Below, piece after piece: positions 33,502 through 42,781 of a stretch of DNA of 64,000 nt. Source of the stretch: Pseudonocardia sp. TRM90224 (GTDB lineage Bacteria > Actinomycetota > Actinomycetes > Mycobacteriales > Pseudonocardiaceae); NCBI RefSeq assembly GCF_021245725.1, contig NZ_JAJGSX010000003.1, positions 434,001 through 498,000 of the forward strand, written 5' to 3'. Numbering within the stretch: position 1 is the first letter of the stretch; every line of letters starts with the position of its first letter. The position numbers were made by a program, and so were the translations under genes. The notes beneath the pieces were generated by a model. It saw only the letters and a program-made list of their open reading frames with translations, was not told the origin of the DNA and made no database searches.

Positions 33502-35043
33502 CTACTTCAGTCTCAGGCCGGCGAACGTGCCGTAGAGGGCGGCGACGGGCGGGAACTCGACCGATGTCGAACTCGCGTATGTGGTGTCGAGGATGAACAG
33601 CGGTATCCAGGCGTGGTGCTGGCCGAGGATCAAGTCCTGCAGGTCCTTGAACAGCGCGATTCGCGTCGCCGGGTCGGCCTCGCCCCGGGCTCGATCGGCC
33701 AGCGTCTTCGCCTCCGGCCAGCTGCCGAGCGGGGAGAAGAGTGTGCCGGGCGAGAAGAAGCCTTGGAACAGGATGTCGGGAGCAGGCCAGGGAAGGAGGT
33801 TCTGACCCAGCGCGATGCCCTTCTCCTTGCCGGACGCCCACGCGTCGAAGTACTGCCCGGAGTTCTCGAACGAGCGGACCTGCGGTTTCAGGCCGATCGA
33901 CTCGAGCTGTGTCGCGATGGCCTGCGCCAGCAGGGAACCCTGGGGGATGTCTTGAGCGGTGAAAAGGGTGAACGGTGTCTGTGCGGCGCTGCCCGCCTCG
34001 CGCATGAGCGCCTTGGCCCGCGTGACGTCCGGGTCGATGGGCCTCTGCAGTTGCGCGCCGGCGCCGTCGAGCATGCTGGGGTAGACGAGTCCGTTGTAGG
34101 GGTGCGCGTCCCCGTTGAGGATCCCGGTGATCAGTGCCTTGCGATCGATCGCCAGCGACGCCGCCTCGGCCACCCGCGGATCGTCGAACGGCGGCTGGGC
34201 CACGTTGAGCTGGAGGTAGTCGCTGGTCGAGCTCGGAGATGACGTCAGCTTGAGCTTCGTATCACCTTCGACACGGCCCTCCTGCCCCGTGGGGATCGGG
34301 AGGACGACCTGCGCGTCGCCCGAGAGCAGTGTGCCCACCCGGGTCGCGGCATCCGCGACGGTGTTGACCGTCACCTTCTCGATCGTCGGCTTGCCGTTCC
34401 AGTAGGTGTCGTTCGCTGTCAGGGACACCGATGTATCGCCCTGGAACATGCTGACCTCGTACGGTCCGGTGCCGACCGGCTTGGTGCCGAACGCATTGAA
34501 GCCGACCTCTTCGGTGTATTTCGGCGGGTAGACGTAGAGCCAGTTCATCTGGTCCGGCAGGACGGCGTCCGCGGCTTTGGTGTTCGAGACCTCGAACGTC
34601 AGCTCGTCGACCACCGTGATCGTGTAGTCGGCGAGGATGGGCCCGGTCTGCAGGCTCTCCTTCTTCGCCAGCTCCAGGCTGTACTCGAACGCCCCGGCCG
34701 TCAGCGCCTCACCGTTGGAGAAGGTGACGTTCGGTCGAACGTCGAAGCTCCACGTGTCACCGTCGACCTGCTTCCACGACGTGGCGAGCATCGGCACGGT
34801 GACGACGGCCCCATCACTGTTGATCGTGGTGGTGACGGCGGTCTCGAGGAAGTTGAGGTCCAGTTGGGACCCGGACGCATCGAGTCCCGGGTTGAGGCTG
34901 GACGGGACGTGGTCGGTGCTGACCACGATCGAACCGGCGGCACCGGGATCGGCGCCCTCGAAGCCACAGGATGCTGACGCCAGTACGACGGCGAAGGACA
35001 GCGCGGGCAGCGTCATGCGACGGAACGGACGGTGCGGCTTCAT
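33502..35043 (-). CDS. Peptide-type ABC substrate-binding lipoprotein
   Basis: A 513-aa extracytoplasmic solute-binding protein of family 5 (DppA/OppA class). The signal peptide (LPALSFAVVLASASCGFEG) ends in a lipobox-like SAS-C, so the mature protein is probably lipid-anchored at Cys27. Family 5 features include GTGPYEVSMFQGDTSVSLTAN and DDPRVAEAASLAIDRKALI. Length fits binders of peptides, opines or other amides. ATG at 35043 overlaps the stop codon of the methyltransferase-like gene by 4 bp, tying both to the same operon. Confidence 0.92.
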   Translation of the reverse strand: MKPHRPFRRMTLPALSFAVVLASASCGFEGADPGAAGSIVVSTDHVPSSLNPGLDASGSQLDLNFLETAVTTTINSDGAVVTVPMLATSWKQVDGDTWSFDVRPNVTFSNGEALTAGAFEYSLELAKKESLQTGPILADYTITVVDELTFEVSNTKAADAVLPDQMNWLYVYPPKYTEEVGFNAFGTKPVGTGPYEVSMFQGDTSVSLTANDTYWNGKPTIEKVTVNTVADAATRVGTLLSGDAQVVLPIPTGQEGRVEGDTKLKLTSSPSSTSDYLQLNVAQPPFDDPRVAEAASLAIDRKALITGILNGDAHPYNGLVYPSMLDGAGAQLQRPIDPDVTRAKALMREAGSAAQTPFTLFTAQDIPQGSLLAQAIATQLESIGLKPQVRSFENSGQYFDAWASGKEKGIALGQNLLPWPAPDILFQGFFSPGTLFSPLGSWPEAKTLADRARGEADPATRIALFKDLQDLILGQHHAWIPLFILDTTYASSTSVEFPPVAALYGTFAGLRLK

Positions 35044-35951
35044 GAGATCGCCTCGGAGCTGGGAGCGTCGTCGGTGCTGGTAGGAGCGGGCAGGCGGGCC
35101 CAGGCCGCGAGCACGAGGGGCGCGAACGTCCAGCGCTCGGGGTCGATCGACTCGGGGTGGGCGGCGGCGCGCATCCGCTCGACCTCGTCGTCGCCCAGCG
35201 CCGCGCGGACCGGATCGCTGATGCCGGTGCCGGTCGCGGCTGCGGAGACCGGCTTGGTCAGCAGCAGGTTCCCGGGCGGCAGCGCCGCGCAGTCCGCGTG
35301 CAGTTCGGGAACCATGGCGCGGGTCAGGAAGATCCCGGGGATGCGGTCCATCGTGAAGTCGACGTCCCCACGTTCCTGCGCGTGGCTCTGTATGGCGCCG
35401 CTGAGCAGCTCCAGCGCTGGAGCGGGAGGGGCGTAGTGCCAGTTCCGGTAGTCGTACTCGACCACCACGAGCGTGCCCCCGGGGCGGGTCACCGCGAGCG
35501 CACGGTCGATGAAGTCGTCCCACTCCCGGATCGGCCGCCCGTAGAGGGCCCGGAAGCTGACCACGACGTCGTAGAGCCGACCGTCGAAAGCAGTAGCAGG
35601 GTGCACGAACCGGACGTTGGTCAACCCGGCGTCCGCCACCACCCTGGCGGTTGCCGCGGACATCCAGACCAGCTCCTCCTCCTCCTCCTCCTCCTCCTCC
35701 TCCTCGGGCGTGCCCGAGGAATCTCCCGTGACGGTCACCCGGCCGGCCGGCCCGACGGCCGCCGCGAGCGGCGCCAGCCACGCACCTCCCTGGATGCCGA
35801 GGTGCAGCACGGTCCCGTCGACCGGGACATCGACCTGGGCGAGGACCGCGGCGCTGGTGTCCATGCGTCGCTCGAGGTCCGCCAGGCCCTCGAACTCGTG
35901 GAGGTCCTCCGGGCCGGCGAACACCGGCGGACCCGATGTGTCTTCAGGCAT
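35040..35951 (-). CDS. Degenerate methyltransferase-like protein with Glu11 run
   Basis: A 303-aa protein with the outline of a class I methyltransferase but a weak motif I (VLHLGIQGGAWLAPLAAAVG) and no clear acidic ribose-binding residue after it. Where the second strand should end there is a run of eleven glutamates (GAG codons at 35673-35705). Later segments, VVVEYDYRNWHYAPPAPAL and IPGIFLTRAMVPELHA, match the protein at 39987. It lies inside the ABC operon: 8-bp overlap with the permease gene, 4-bp overlap with the binding-protein gene. A catalytic or an accessory binding role is undetermined. Confidence 0.75.
   Translation of the reverse strand: MPEDTSGPPVFAGPEDLHEFEGLADLERRMDTSAAVLAQVDVPVDGTVLHLGIQGGAWLAPLAAAVGPAGRVTVTGDSSGTPEEEEEEEEEEELVWMSAATARVVADAGLTNVRFVHPATAFDGRLYDVVVSFRALYGRPIREWDDFIDRALAVTRPGGTLVVVEYDYRNWHYAPPAPALELLSGAIQSHAQERGDVDFTMDRIPGIFLTRAMVPELHADCAALPPGNLLLTKPVSAAATGTGISDPVRAALGDDEVERMRAAAHPESIDPERWTFAPLVLAAWARLPAPTSTDDAPSSEAIS
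35673..35705 (-). repeat. Perfect (GAG)11 trinucleotide repeat
   Basis: Eleven identical GAG codons in the methyltransferase-like gene (CTC x11 on the plus strand). In-frame change of repeat number would lengthen or shorten the acidic run without breaking the protein. Confidence 0.95.
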
Positions 35952-36909
35952 CGCTCGTCTCCGTTCTCGAAGGGTGGGTCCGGTACTTGGTGCGGGTGCG
36001 CTTGTGTCGCGTCCCTGCAGGGGTCTGCGCTGCCGAGGTCCGTGGGTCGAGCTGCTCATCGATCCAGTTCCCGATCACACCGACCGCGGCGAGGAGCAGC
36101 GTCAGGACTGCGGCCGGAAGGATCAGCAGCCAGGAATGTCCCGCGGTCAGCGCTGTCTGGCCCGCGTTCAGCAGCGAGCCGAGCGTGGCCGTCGGCGGTG
36201 GGATGCCGAGCCCGAGGTACCCGAGGGCCGCCTCTGCCACGAGAGTGGTGGCGAAGGTCAGCACGGTCAGCGAGAGGATGAGGCTCGCGAGGTTCGGTAC
36301 CACGTGGCGCACGATGATCCGGGAGCGCGGCACGCCGGTCGCCGTGAGCGCCTGGACGAACTCGCTGCCGCGCAGGGCGACCACGACGGGCTGGAGGATG
36401 CGGGCGAAGTACAACCAGGCCGCCACCGCGAGGATGACCGAGGTCCCGAGGACGTCCGGGCGGGTCAGGGCCGCCAGCAGGATGATCAGGACCAGCCCGG
36501 GGATCGTGAACTGGATGTCGATCACCCGCATGATCACCTGCTCGAGCCAGCCACCGCGCCAGCCCGCCACGATGCCGAGGGTCACCCCCAGCGCCGCGGC
36601 CAGGGCGGTGGCCAGGAGGCCGACCTCGAAGGAGATGCGCAGTCCGGTCGCCACGCGGGCCAGGAGATCGCGGCCGAGCTCGTCCGTTCCGAGCAGGTGC
36701 GCGGACGACCCCCCGGCGGCCCATATCGGCGGGGCGTAGTTGTGCTCGAGGTCCTGGCTGTTGGGATCGTCCAGGAACACCGGCCCGAGCAGCGCCACCA
36801 GCCCGAGCAGGATGCAGCCGGCGAAGCCCGCACACACGGTGACTCCGGCATCACGGAGGTGAGGGCGGCCGCTTCGGTGGCCGCGGGCGGGCTTGCTGCT
36901 GTCAGCCAT
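35944..36909 (-). CDS. Peptide-type ABC permease (DppC-like)
   Basis: A 321-aa inner-membrane permease with six helices; the N-terminal OppC-type helix is followed by the long loop GTDELGRDLLARVATGLRIS, a hallmark of DppC/OppC. The EAA loop that contacts the ATPase reads EFVQALTATGVPRSRIIVRHVVPN. The C-terminal extension is basic and Thr/Arg-rich. The start is ATG at 36909, overlapping the end of the fused ABC gene by 8 bp. It would pair with the permease domain of that fusion to form the transmembrane channel. Confidence 0.92.
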   Translation of the reverse strand: MADSSKPARGHRSGRPHLRDAGVTVCAGFAGCILLGLVALLGPVFLDDPNSQDLEHNYAPPIWAAGGSSAHLLGTDELGRDLLARVATGLRISFEVGLLATALAAALGVTLGIVAGWRGGWLEQVIMRVIDIQFTIPGLVLIILLAALTRPDVLGTSVILAVAAWLYFARILQPVVVALRGSEFVQALTATGVPRSRIIVRHVVPNLASLILSLTVLTFATTLVAEAALGYLGLGIPPPTATLGSLLNAGQTALTAGHSWLLILPAAVLTLLLAAVGVIGNWIDEQLDPRTSAAQTPAGTRHKRTRTKYRTHPSRTETSDA

Positions 36910-39748
36910 GGCGCAACCTCGGGTCGACGATGCGATAAGCGATGTCCACCAGGAGGTTCACCACGGCAACGAGGAGTGCGAGCAGCACCACCATCGCGGT
37001 GACCAGTGGCACATCTTGCGCCGTCAGCGCGTTGGCCAGCAGATTGCCCAGGCCGGGCAGGGCGAAGATCTGCTCGGCGATGACGACGCCGGCGAAGATG
37101 TACACGACGTTGAACCCGAGCACGGTGATGATGGGTAGCAGTGCCACCCGCAGCACGTGTCGCACGGCGATCCGCCACTTGGACAGCCCCTTCGAGCGGG
37201 CGAAGGTGACGTGCTCGCTGTGCACCGTGTGGATGATGCTGGCGCGCAGGATCAGCGCGATTTCCGCGACCGGGTAGAACGCAAGTGTGATCACGGGAAG
37301 GACGACGCTGGCGGCGCTCGTGTAGCCCGAGACCGGGAGCACCCGCCACGTGACGCCGAAGAGCAACACCAGGAGCGGGCCGACGACGAACGTCGGAACG
37401 GCCTGAGCCGTGATGATGTAGGCGTTGATCGCGACGCCGAGAGGTCGACCGTTGTGGTAGCCGGCGATCATCCCCAACCCGATGCCGGCGGCCACGATGA
37501 CCACCAGTGTCGTCCCGGCCAGGGTCAGCGTCGGTCCCACCCGGCTGCCGATGGCCTCCCACGGCGAGATGCCGAACTGCAGGGAGTCCGGGAAGTTTCC
37601 CGTGATCAGCTGGTGCAGGAAGCCCACGTACTGCGACCACAAGGACTGGTCGTATCCCAGGAGGGCCCGGATTTCGGCCACCTTCTCCGGGGTGCCGAAC
37701 TTGCCGGCGAGCTGGACCGCCGGGTCCCACGTCAGGTGGGTTACCAGGAAGACGATCGTGCAGGCACCCCAGGCGGCGAAGAGGGCCAGCAGGACCCGTT
37801 GGAGCCAGAATCGGGCCGACCCGGCCGGGGCGCGGCGGCGGGCGAGCCGCGTCGGCAGTTCCGGGGTCGGCGTTGCAGCCGGCACCTCGACCTCCGGGCG
37901 CGGTGGTCCTGCCCGGTCGGTGAGCGGGGCGGCCGCCAGGAGTTGGCGCGTGTACGGGTGCTGTGGGGCGTCGAAGACCGTGCGGACAGAGCCTTCTTCG
38001 ATGAGCTCTCCGTCCCGCATCACCGCGACCCGGTGGGCGAGGTGCTCGACGACGGTCAGGTCGTGGGTGACGAAGAGGTAGGCGAGGCCGAGCCTCGACT
38101 GCAGTTCGACCAGCAGGTTGAGGATCTGTGCCTGCACCGAGACGTCGAGCGATGAGGTCGGCTCGTCGAGGACCAGCATGCGCGGTCGCGTTGCCAGCGC
38201 CCGTGCGATGGCCACGCGCTGTGCCTGACCGCCCGACAGCTCGTGCGGAAAGCGGGTGAGCAGCTCGGCATCCAGCCCGACCGAGCTCAGGAGCGTCGCT
38301 GCATCAGTGGCCTCTCCATCGCTCGGATGCGCCGCGATCGCCTCACGCAGGACCTCGTTGACGGTGTTGCGCGGGTCGAAGCTCGCAACCGGGTCCTGGA
38401 AGATCATCTGTGCGTTCACGCGCCAGCCGCGCAGCGCCTCGGGACCCAGGGAGCGCAGGTCGAGGGAGCCGTCCCAGCGCACTTCGCCGCTCGTGGGCTC
38501 GACCAGTCGTAGAACTGCTCGGCCCAGTGTCGTCTTGCCGCTGCCGCTCTCCCCGACGATCGCGAGCGTCTCACCGGGCCGCAGATCGAGACCGACGTCG
38601 CGGACGGCGTGGTGGATGCGGGCGCCTCCGGCACCGCGCACCCGGAAGTCGACGCACAAGGCCGTGACGCTCAGGAGGGGCGTGGCTGTCGAATCGACCA
38701 CCTCGTCGGCACCGGAGGCGCCGGGCCGGACCTCGCTGCCGACGGTTCGAGGCTCGACGCAGGCGACCATGTGGGCGGGGCCGACCTGGAGCAGGGGTGG
38801 GGCAGCGGTGCCACAAGCCGCGACCGGGCGCGGGCACCGCTGCGCGAAACCGCAGGCACGGCGGGGTTCGTGGACCGGGACCGGTACCGAACCGGTCACC
38901 ACGGGCAGAACGCGACGTGGCCCGCCGCCCCTGCCGAGGGCGGATGCGAGCAGTGCCTGCGTGTAAGGGTGCTGCGGACGCTGCAGGACCTCGGCGGTCG
39001 GCCCGGACTCGGCGACGCGGCTGTCGCACATCACGACGATCCGGTCGACGTGGCGGGCGACAACGTTGAGGTCGTGGCTGATCAGCAGCAGGGCCAGGCC
39101 GCGCTCGGCGCGCAACCGGTCGAAGATGGCGAGCACCTGGGCTTGGGTGGTGACGTCCAGCGCCGTCGTCGGCTCGTCGGCGACGATCACCTCGGGATCG
39201 CCGCTCAGGGCCACGGCGATCGCGACGCGCTGCCGCATCCCGCCCGAGAGCTGGTGCGGGTACGACGCCCGCACGCGCTGTGGCTCGCGCAGACCGACGG
39301 CGTGCAGCAGCTCGTCCACCCGCTCCACGACGGCTCGTCGACGCAGGTCGCGGTGGTGCTGACGCACCGCCTCGGCCAGCTGGGCGCCGATGGACATCAC
39401 GGGGTTCAGCGAGCGGAGCGGATCCTGGAAGACGGCCGCGACCCGGGCACCCCGGAGGGCGCGCAGTCCGGACCTCGACAAAGCAGTCATGTCGCGCCCG
39501 TCGAGAGTGATCGTGCCGGCGGTGACCAGGCACGGGGAGGGCAGCAGCCCGAGCACGGCTCGAGCCACGGTCGACTTGCCCGATCCGGACTCGCCGACCA
39601 GGCCGATGGCCTCACCGGGCCGCAGTGTGAATCCGACGCCGTTGACCGCCAGGACACCTGCCCCCACCCGGACGTCGAGGTCGCTGACCGAAAGACCGTC
39701 GCCGGCCTTCGTCGCCGGGCGCGTGTGGGCATGAGGGGCGAGCGACAC
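36902..39748 (-). CDS. Fused ABC importer: ATPase-ATPase-permease
   Basis: One 948-aa frame combines three proteins normally separate in Dpp/Opp importers. Residues 15 to about 330: DppD-like ATPase (Walker A GESGSGKS, signature LSGGMRQ, Walker [13 protein letters not shown], then [10 protein letters not shown] of the oligopeptide tail). Residues about 355-610: DppF-like ATPase ([27 protein letters not shown]). A Pro-rich linker of about 30 residues leads to a DppB-like permease (640-948; EAA loop [21 protein letters not shown]). The frame is uninterrupted and there is no good internal start. The start is ATG at 39748. Confidence 0.88.
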   Translation of the reverse strand: MSLAPHAHTRPATKAGDGLSVSDLDVRVGAGVLAVNGVGFTLRPGEAIGLVGESGSGKSTVARAVLGLLPSPCLVTAGTITLDGRDMTALSRSGLRALRGARVAAVFQDPLRSLNPVMSIGAQLAEAVRQHHRDLRRRAVVERVDELLHAVGLREPQRVRASYPHQLSGGMRQRVAIAVALSGDPEVIVADEPTTALDVTTQAQVLAIFDRLRAERGLALLLISHDLNVVARHVDRIVVMCDSRVAESGPTAEVLQRPQHPYTQALLASALGRGGGPRRVLPVVTGSVPVPVHEPRRACGFAQRCPRPVAACGTAAPPLLQVGPAHMVACVEPRTVGSEVRPGASGADEVVDSTATPLLSVTALCVDFRVRGAGGARIHHAVRDVGLDLRPGETLAIVGESGSGKTTLGRAVLRLVEPTSGEVRWDGSLDLRSLGPEALRGWRVNAQMIFQDPVASFDPRNTVNEVLREAIAAHPSDGEATDAATLLSSVGLDAELLTRFPHELSGGQAQRVAIARALATRPRMLVLDEPTSSLDVSVQAQILNLLVELQSRLGLAYLFVTHDLTVVEHLAHRVAVMRDGELIEEGSVRTVFDAPQHPYTRQLLAAAPLTDRAGPPRPEVEVPAATPTPELPTRLARRRAPAGSARFWLQRVLLALFAAWGACTIVFLVTHLTWDPAVQLAGKFGTPEKVAEIRALLGYDQSLWSQYVGFLHQLITGNFPDSLQFGISPWEAIGSRVGPTLTLAGTTLVVIVAAGIGLGMIAGYHNGRPLGVAINAYIITAQAVPTFVVGPLLVLLFGVTWRVLPVSGYTSAASVVLPVITLAFYPVAEIALILRASIIHTVHSEHVTFARSKGLSKWRIAVRHVLRVALLPIITVLGFNVVYIFAGVVIAEQIFALPGLGNLLANALTAQDVPLVTAMVVLLALLVAVVNLLVDIAYRIVDPRLRHG

Positions 39749-39810
39749 CAGCTGCTCCTTCCTCGGTGGACGGGGCGACGTTGCAGGTCACACCGATGAG
39801 CTACGGAGTC

Positions 39811-39893
39811 TGAGATATGTCAACAGCGGTGTCAATAGTGGTGACAAATTCTCGCCGTGATTTTGTCATCGATATTGTCAGCGGTGATGACAA
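39811..39893. promoter_or_regulatory. Divergent promoter/operator with TGTCA repeats
   Basis: An AT-richer patch between the fused ABC gene and the divergent methyltransferase-like gene. It holds TGTCAA at 39818 and 39830, TGACAA at 39842, and an inverted repeat TTGTCATC (39863-39870) and GATGACAA (39886-39893) with TTGTCA between. Repeated TGTCA half-sites in both orientations suggest an operator, possibly for the TetR protein at 32597. Confidence 0.55.
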
Positions 39894-39986
39894 GCCGTAC
39901 GGTGCGGAAACCACGGTCCTCGATGCGGGCCGATCGACAGACGAATCGCCCGCGCTCCGGCGACGGGCACGGACAGAGGAGCCCAG

Positions 39987-40802
39987 ATGATCGAAGCGGA
40001 CATGTGGCCCAGGCTCACCGAGATCTTCGACGCCGACGACGCCGCCGACTCCGACGCTTACGCCGCGTTCGTGGCGGAGCACGAGGTCCCCGTCGTCCAG
40101 CGGCTGCTCGCGGATGCCGCCCCCGGATCGAGCCGCTCGGTGCTCGCCTTCGACGGCCCGCATCCGCTGGTCCTCGCTCTCCTGGCCGACTGGGCCGGCT
40201 CCGCCGGCAAGGTCGACGTCGTCCGCGGCCCGCAAGACGACGAGGACTCCGACGTCACGGCCTGCGTCGCGGAACTCGGACGCGACAGGGTCCAGGTGAT
40301 CGACCGATCGGAGGCACGGCCCGGCGACTACGGCCTCGTCTTCGCGAGCCGGGTCCTCTACTGGGAGCCGGAGAACGTGGAGGGACGCCACGCGTTGATC
40401 GACTGGATGCGGAGCCTGATGGCTCCCGCCGGGCACCTCATGGCATGCGAGATGGACTTCCGGACCTGGAACTACCTTCCCGCCACGCCGGCGATCACCG
40501 AGGTCCACGACAGGGTCGAGGAGACCTTCGGGTACGACTTCACTGCGGCCGGGCACCTGCCGGGATTGTTCCGACGTGTCGGCCTCGAGCCGACCCTGCA
40601 CGCCTTCAGCGCCGTCCTGCCCGCGAACTCCTTCCTGGGTCGCAAGACCGTCGGCCGGGCCCGCGCGTTCCTGGAGGTCGGTGCCTGGGACTCCGCCGCC
40701 ACCGAGCTCGTCGACCAGGCCGAGCGAGACATTCTCAGCCCCGATCGCTGGGTGACCTTCCCGGCGGCCGTCCACGCCTGCGCGACGGCGCCGACCGGCT
40801 GA
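39987..40802 (+). CDS. Degenerate methyltransferase-like protein, second copy
   Basis: A 271-aa paralogue of the methyltransferase-like protein in the ABC operon. Shared segments include MDFRTWNYLPATPAI (against YDYRNWHYAPPAPAL) and LPGLFRRVGLEPTLHAFSAVLP (against IPGIFLTRAMVPELHADCAALP), plus a similar last 30 residues with DRW. The nucleotide-binding strand reads SVLAFDGPHPLVLALLADW, with no glycine-rich SAM motif, so SAM binding is doubtful. An acidic patch (PQDDEDSDV) occupies the place of the Glu run. The start is ATG at 39987 with GAGGAG upstream. The amidase gene follows by 32 bp. Confidence 0.75.
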   Translation: MIEADMWPRLTEIFDADDAADSDAYAAFVAEHEVPVVQRLLADAAPGSSRSVLAFDGPHPLVLALLADWAGSAGKVDVVRGPQDDEDSDVTACVAELGRDRVQVIDRSEARPGDYGLVFASRVLYWEPENVEGRHALIDWMRSLMAPAGHLMACEMDFRTWNYLPATPAITEVHDRVEETFGYDFTAAGHLPGLFRRVGLEPTLHAFSAVLPANSFLGRKTVGRARAFLEVGAWDSAATELVDQAERDILSPDRWVTFPAAVHACATAPTG

Positions 40803-40834
40803 GTCGCCGACCCGTAGCCACCTGAGAGGAACGC

Positions 40835-42273
40835 ATGTCGGAACACGACCCGCACGATCCGCTGTGGCGCTGGTCCGCCACCGAGCTCGCCGAGGCGATC
40901 CGCGCCCGTCGCGTCTCGTCCGTCGAGGTGACCACGTCGTTCCTGGACCGGATCGCCGAGACGAACGACGTCATCAACGCGATCGTCGGACTCGATCCCG
41001 CCGACGCCCTCGCCCAGGCCGGAAGCGCCGACCGGGCCCTCGTGGCGAACGCGTCGGTGGGACCGCTGCACGGCGTCCCGACCAGTATCAAGCTCAACGT
41101 CGACCAGCGCGGGCGCGCAACCACGCACGGTGTCACAGCGCTCGCCGACAAGATCGCGGAGAACGACGCTCCGCTGGTGGCGCACGTGCGCGAAGCGGGC
41201 GGGATCCTCCTGGGCGGCACGAACCTGCCGGCCTTCTCGCTGCGCTGGTTCTCGGGCAACGACCTCCACGGGAAGACGCTCAATCCGTGGAACCACGATC
41301 GCACTCCCGGCGGCTCGAGCGGCGGTGCCGCAGCCGTCTCGGCCGGCATGCTCCCCATCGCCCACGGCAACGACATCGGCGGCTCGGTGCGCTATCCCGC
41401 CTTCGTCTGCGGGGTCACCGCCATCCGCCCGACGTCGAGCGCCGACCTCAACTGGCTCGCGCGCGCCGGAGCCGGTTACGTCCCGCCCGAGGACGACTCT
41501 CTCGCCGGTCAGCTGCTCGCCGTCGAAGGCTGGATGGCGCGCAGCACCCGCGATCTGCGGCTCGGTCTTGCGGCGATGAGCCCGCCCGAAACCCGCCTGG
41601 CCTACCGGCTCACCGAACAAGCCACGGGCACACCCACCCGCTGCACGTCGGCGTCGTCCGCGACATCGGTCTGGGCGCACCCCATCCGAGTGTCGATGCC
41701 GCCATCGACGATGCGGTCGCCTGCCTGCTCGACGCCGGGTACAAGATCAAGGAGATCGAGTTCCCGATCCTGCGCGAGGCGTACCCGCTCTGGAACTTCC
41801 TCATCTTCGAAGAGATGCGCGCAACGATGCCGACGATCCTCGAGCACGCCGACGACACCGTTCGCGCGAACATGCTGGCCACTTTGGAGGTGACCGAGCG
41901 CATGTGGGGACCCCCGCCCGCCCTGAGCGAGTACGCCCATCAGTGGTCGCGCCGCGGAACTCTGGTCGCCCGGGCCGAGGCGGCACTGCGCGAGTTCCCG
42001 ATCCTGCTGACGCCGTCCTCGGCCGAGCCGCCGTTCGTGCAGGACCGCGACACCCGGGGGGCCGACGAGGTCGAGGCGATGACCGCGGCGCAGTGGCCGC
42101 AGATCACCGTGCCGGTGCTCGGGCTACCCGCCGTCTCGGTCCCGACCGGCATCGCCGACGGCCTGCCGACCGGCGTCCAGCTCGTCGGCGGCCGGCACAG
42201 CGACCTCATGCTGCTCGACGCCGCCGACCAGATCGAGGCGCGCACCGGCCGCTTCTGGCCACCGGCGCGCTGA
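40835..42273 (+). pseudogene. Amidase-signature enzyme, frameshifted
   Basis: An approximately 479-aa amidase-signature (AS) hydrolase read in two frames. The first frame (from ATG 40835) carries the catalytic elements: lysine in TSIKLNVD, the Gly/Ser-rich TPGGSSGGAAAVSAGMLP and GNDIGGSVRYPA. After about 41590-41640 the family sequence continues in another frame (LHVGVVRDIGLG to RFWPPAR, ending at 42273). The shift equals loss of one base. Either the gene is a recent pseudogene or the assembly has an error there. It would hydrolyse an amide taken up by the ABC system (inference). The truncated frame ends at 41893. Confidence 0.85.
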
Positions 42274-42344
42274 TCTGACCGTCGTCGGCAGCCGTGTCTC
42301 TGCGGACGGGCACGCGCCGGTGCTGCTTGGTGTTGCTTTGTGTT

Positions 42345-42403
42345 GCCGAGATCGACCGGAGCGCCTTTGATCAGCCTCGGACGGCGCTGAGGTTCATCTC
42401 GGC
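42345..42403. repeat. 60-bp hairpin repeat, copy B
   Basis: GCCGAGAT to ATCTCGGC with inner pairs GACC/GGTT and AGCGCC/GGCGCT around a TTTGATCAGCCTCGGAC loop. It lies 71 bp after the amidase stop codon. Confidence 0.8.
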
Positions 42404-42465
42404 GCTGAGTACCCGTCCGGCGTTTGAGGTGGTCGAACAGGCGGCGGCCGGTCAGCTGCCCCCGG

Positions 42466-42597
42466 GGCGACGCGTACGTAGACATCGCGGCGTTCGGCGG
42501 CGGCAGCACGACCTGCCTGTTGTTCGGTTGGAGTGCGCGAGTCGACCGCGGCACCCTTTGCCTTGACCTCGTCCCAACTGCTGAACGTCGCGCTCAT
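42466..42597 (-). pseudogene. 5' fragment of XRE/HigA-type antitoxin gene
   Basis: From ATG at 42597 the frame reads MSATFSSWDEVKAKGAAVDS, then TPTEQQAGRAAAAERRDVYV. This resembles the N-terminal 45 residues of HigA-type XRE antitoxins, just before the helix-turn-helix. It then runs into sequence unrelated to that family. I take it as a truncated remnant; the match is from memory of family appearance, not from a search. Confidence 0.4.
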
Positions 42598-42721
42598 CGC
42601 TTCTCCCGTCGCTGTCCGATCGTTCCTACCTCGCCTGCAGCGCTTGCTAGAGGATCATGGTGTCGCCTCCGGCGGCATCCGTGTCCCTGCGGACGGGCAC
42701 GCGCCGGTGCTGCTTGGTTCT

Positions 42722-42781
42722 GGCGAGATTGACCGGAGCGCCCTTTGATCAAGCTCGGGCGGCACTTAGGTTCATCTCGGC
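42722..42781. repeat. 60-bp hairpin repeat, copy C
   Basis: GGCGAGAT to ATCTCGGC with inner GACC/GGTT and AGCGCC/GGCACT, loop TTTGATCAAGCTCGGGC. It overlaps the last codons and stop (42772-42774) of the minus-strand reductase-like gene. Confidence 0.8.

Larger units (their letters stand above)
42274..42771. other. Decayed intergenic region with duplicated repeats
   Basis: About 500 bp containing two copies of a 60-bp hairpin repeat. Each is preceded by a near-identical 38-bp stretch (42294 and 42681; one mismatch, starting GTGTC and containing GGACGGGCACGCGCC). Between them lie a copy of a RibD-C/DHFR 3' fragment (GAGGTGGTCGAACAGGCGGC at 42427) and the 5' end of an antitoxin-like gene. It reads as a scar of duplications and deletions. 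Confidence 0.65.

Noticed and set aside
39894..39986. Riboswitch or leader RNA ahead of the methyltransferase-like gene
   Set aside because: The 90-bp leader shows no conserved riboswitch core or terminator/antiterminator pair that I can identify.
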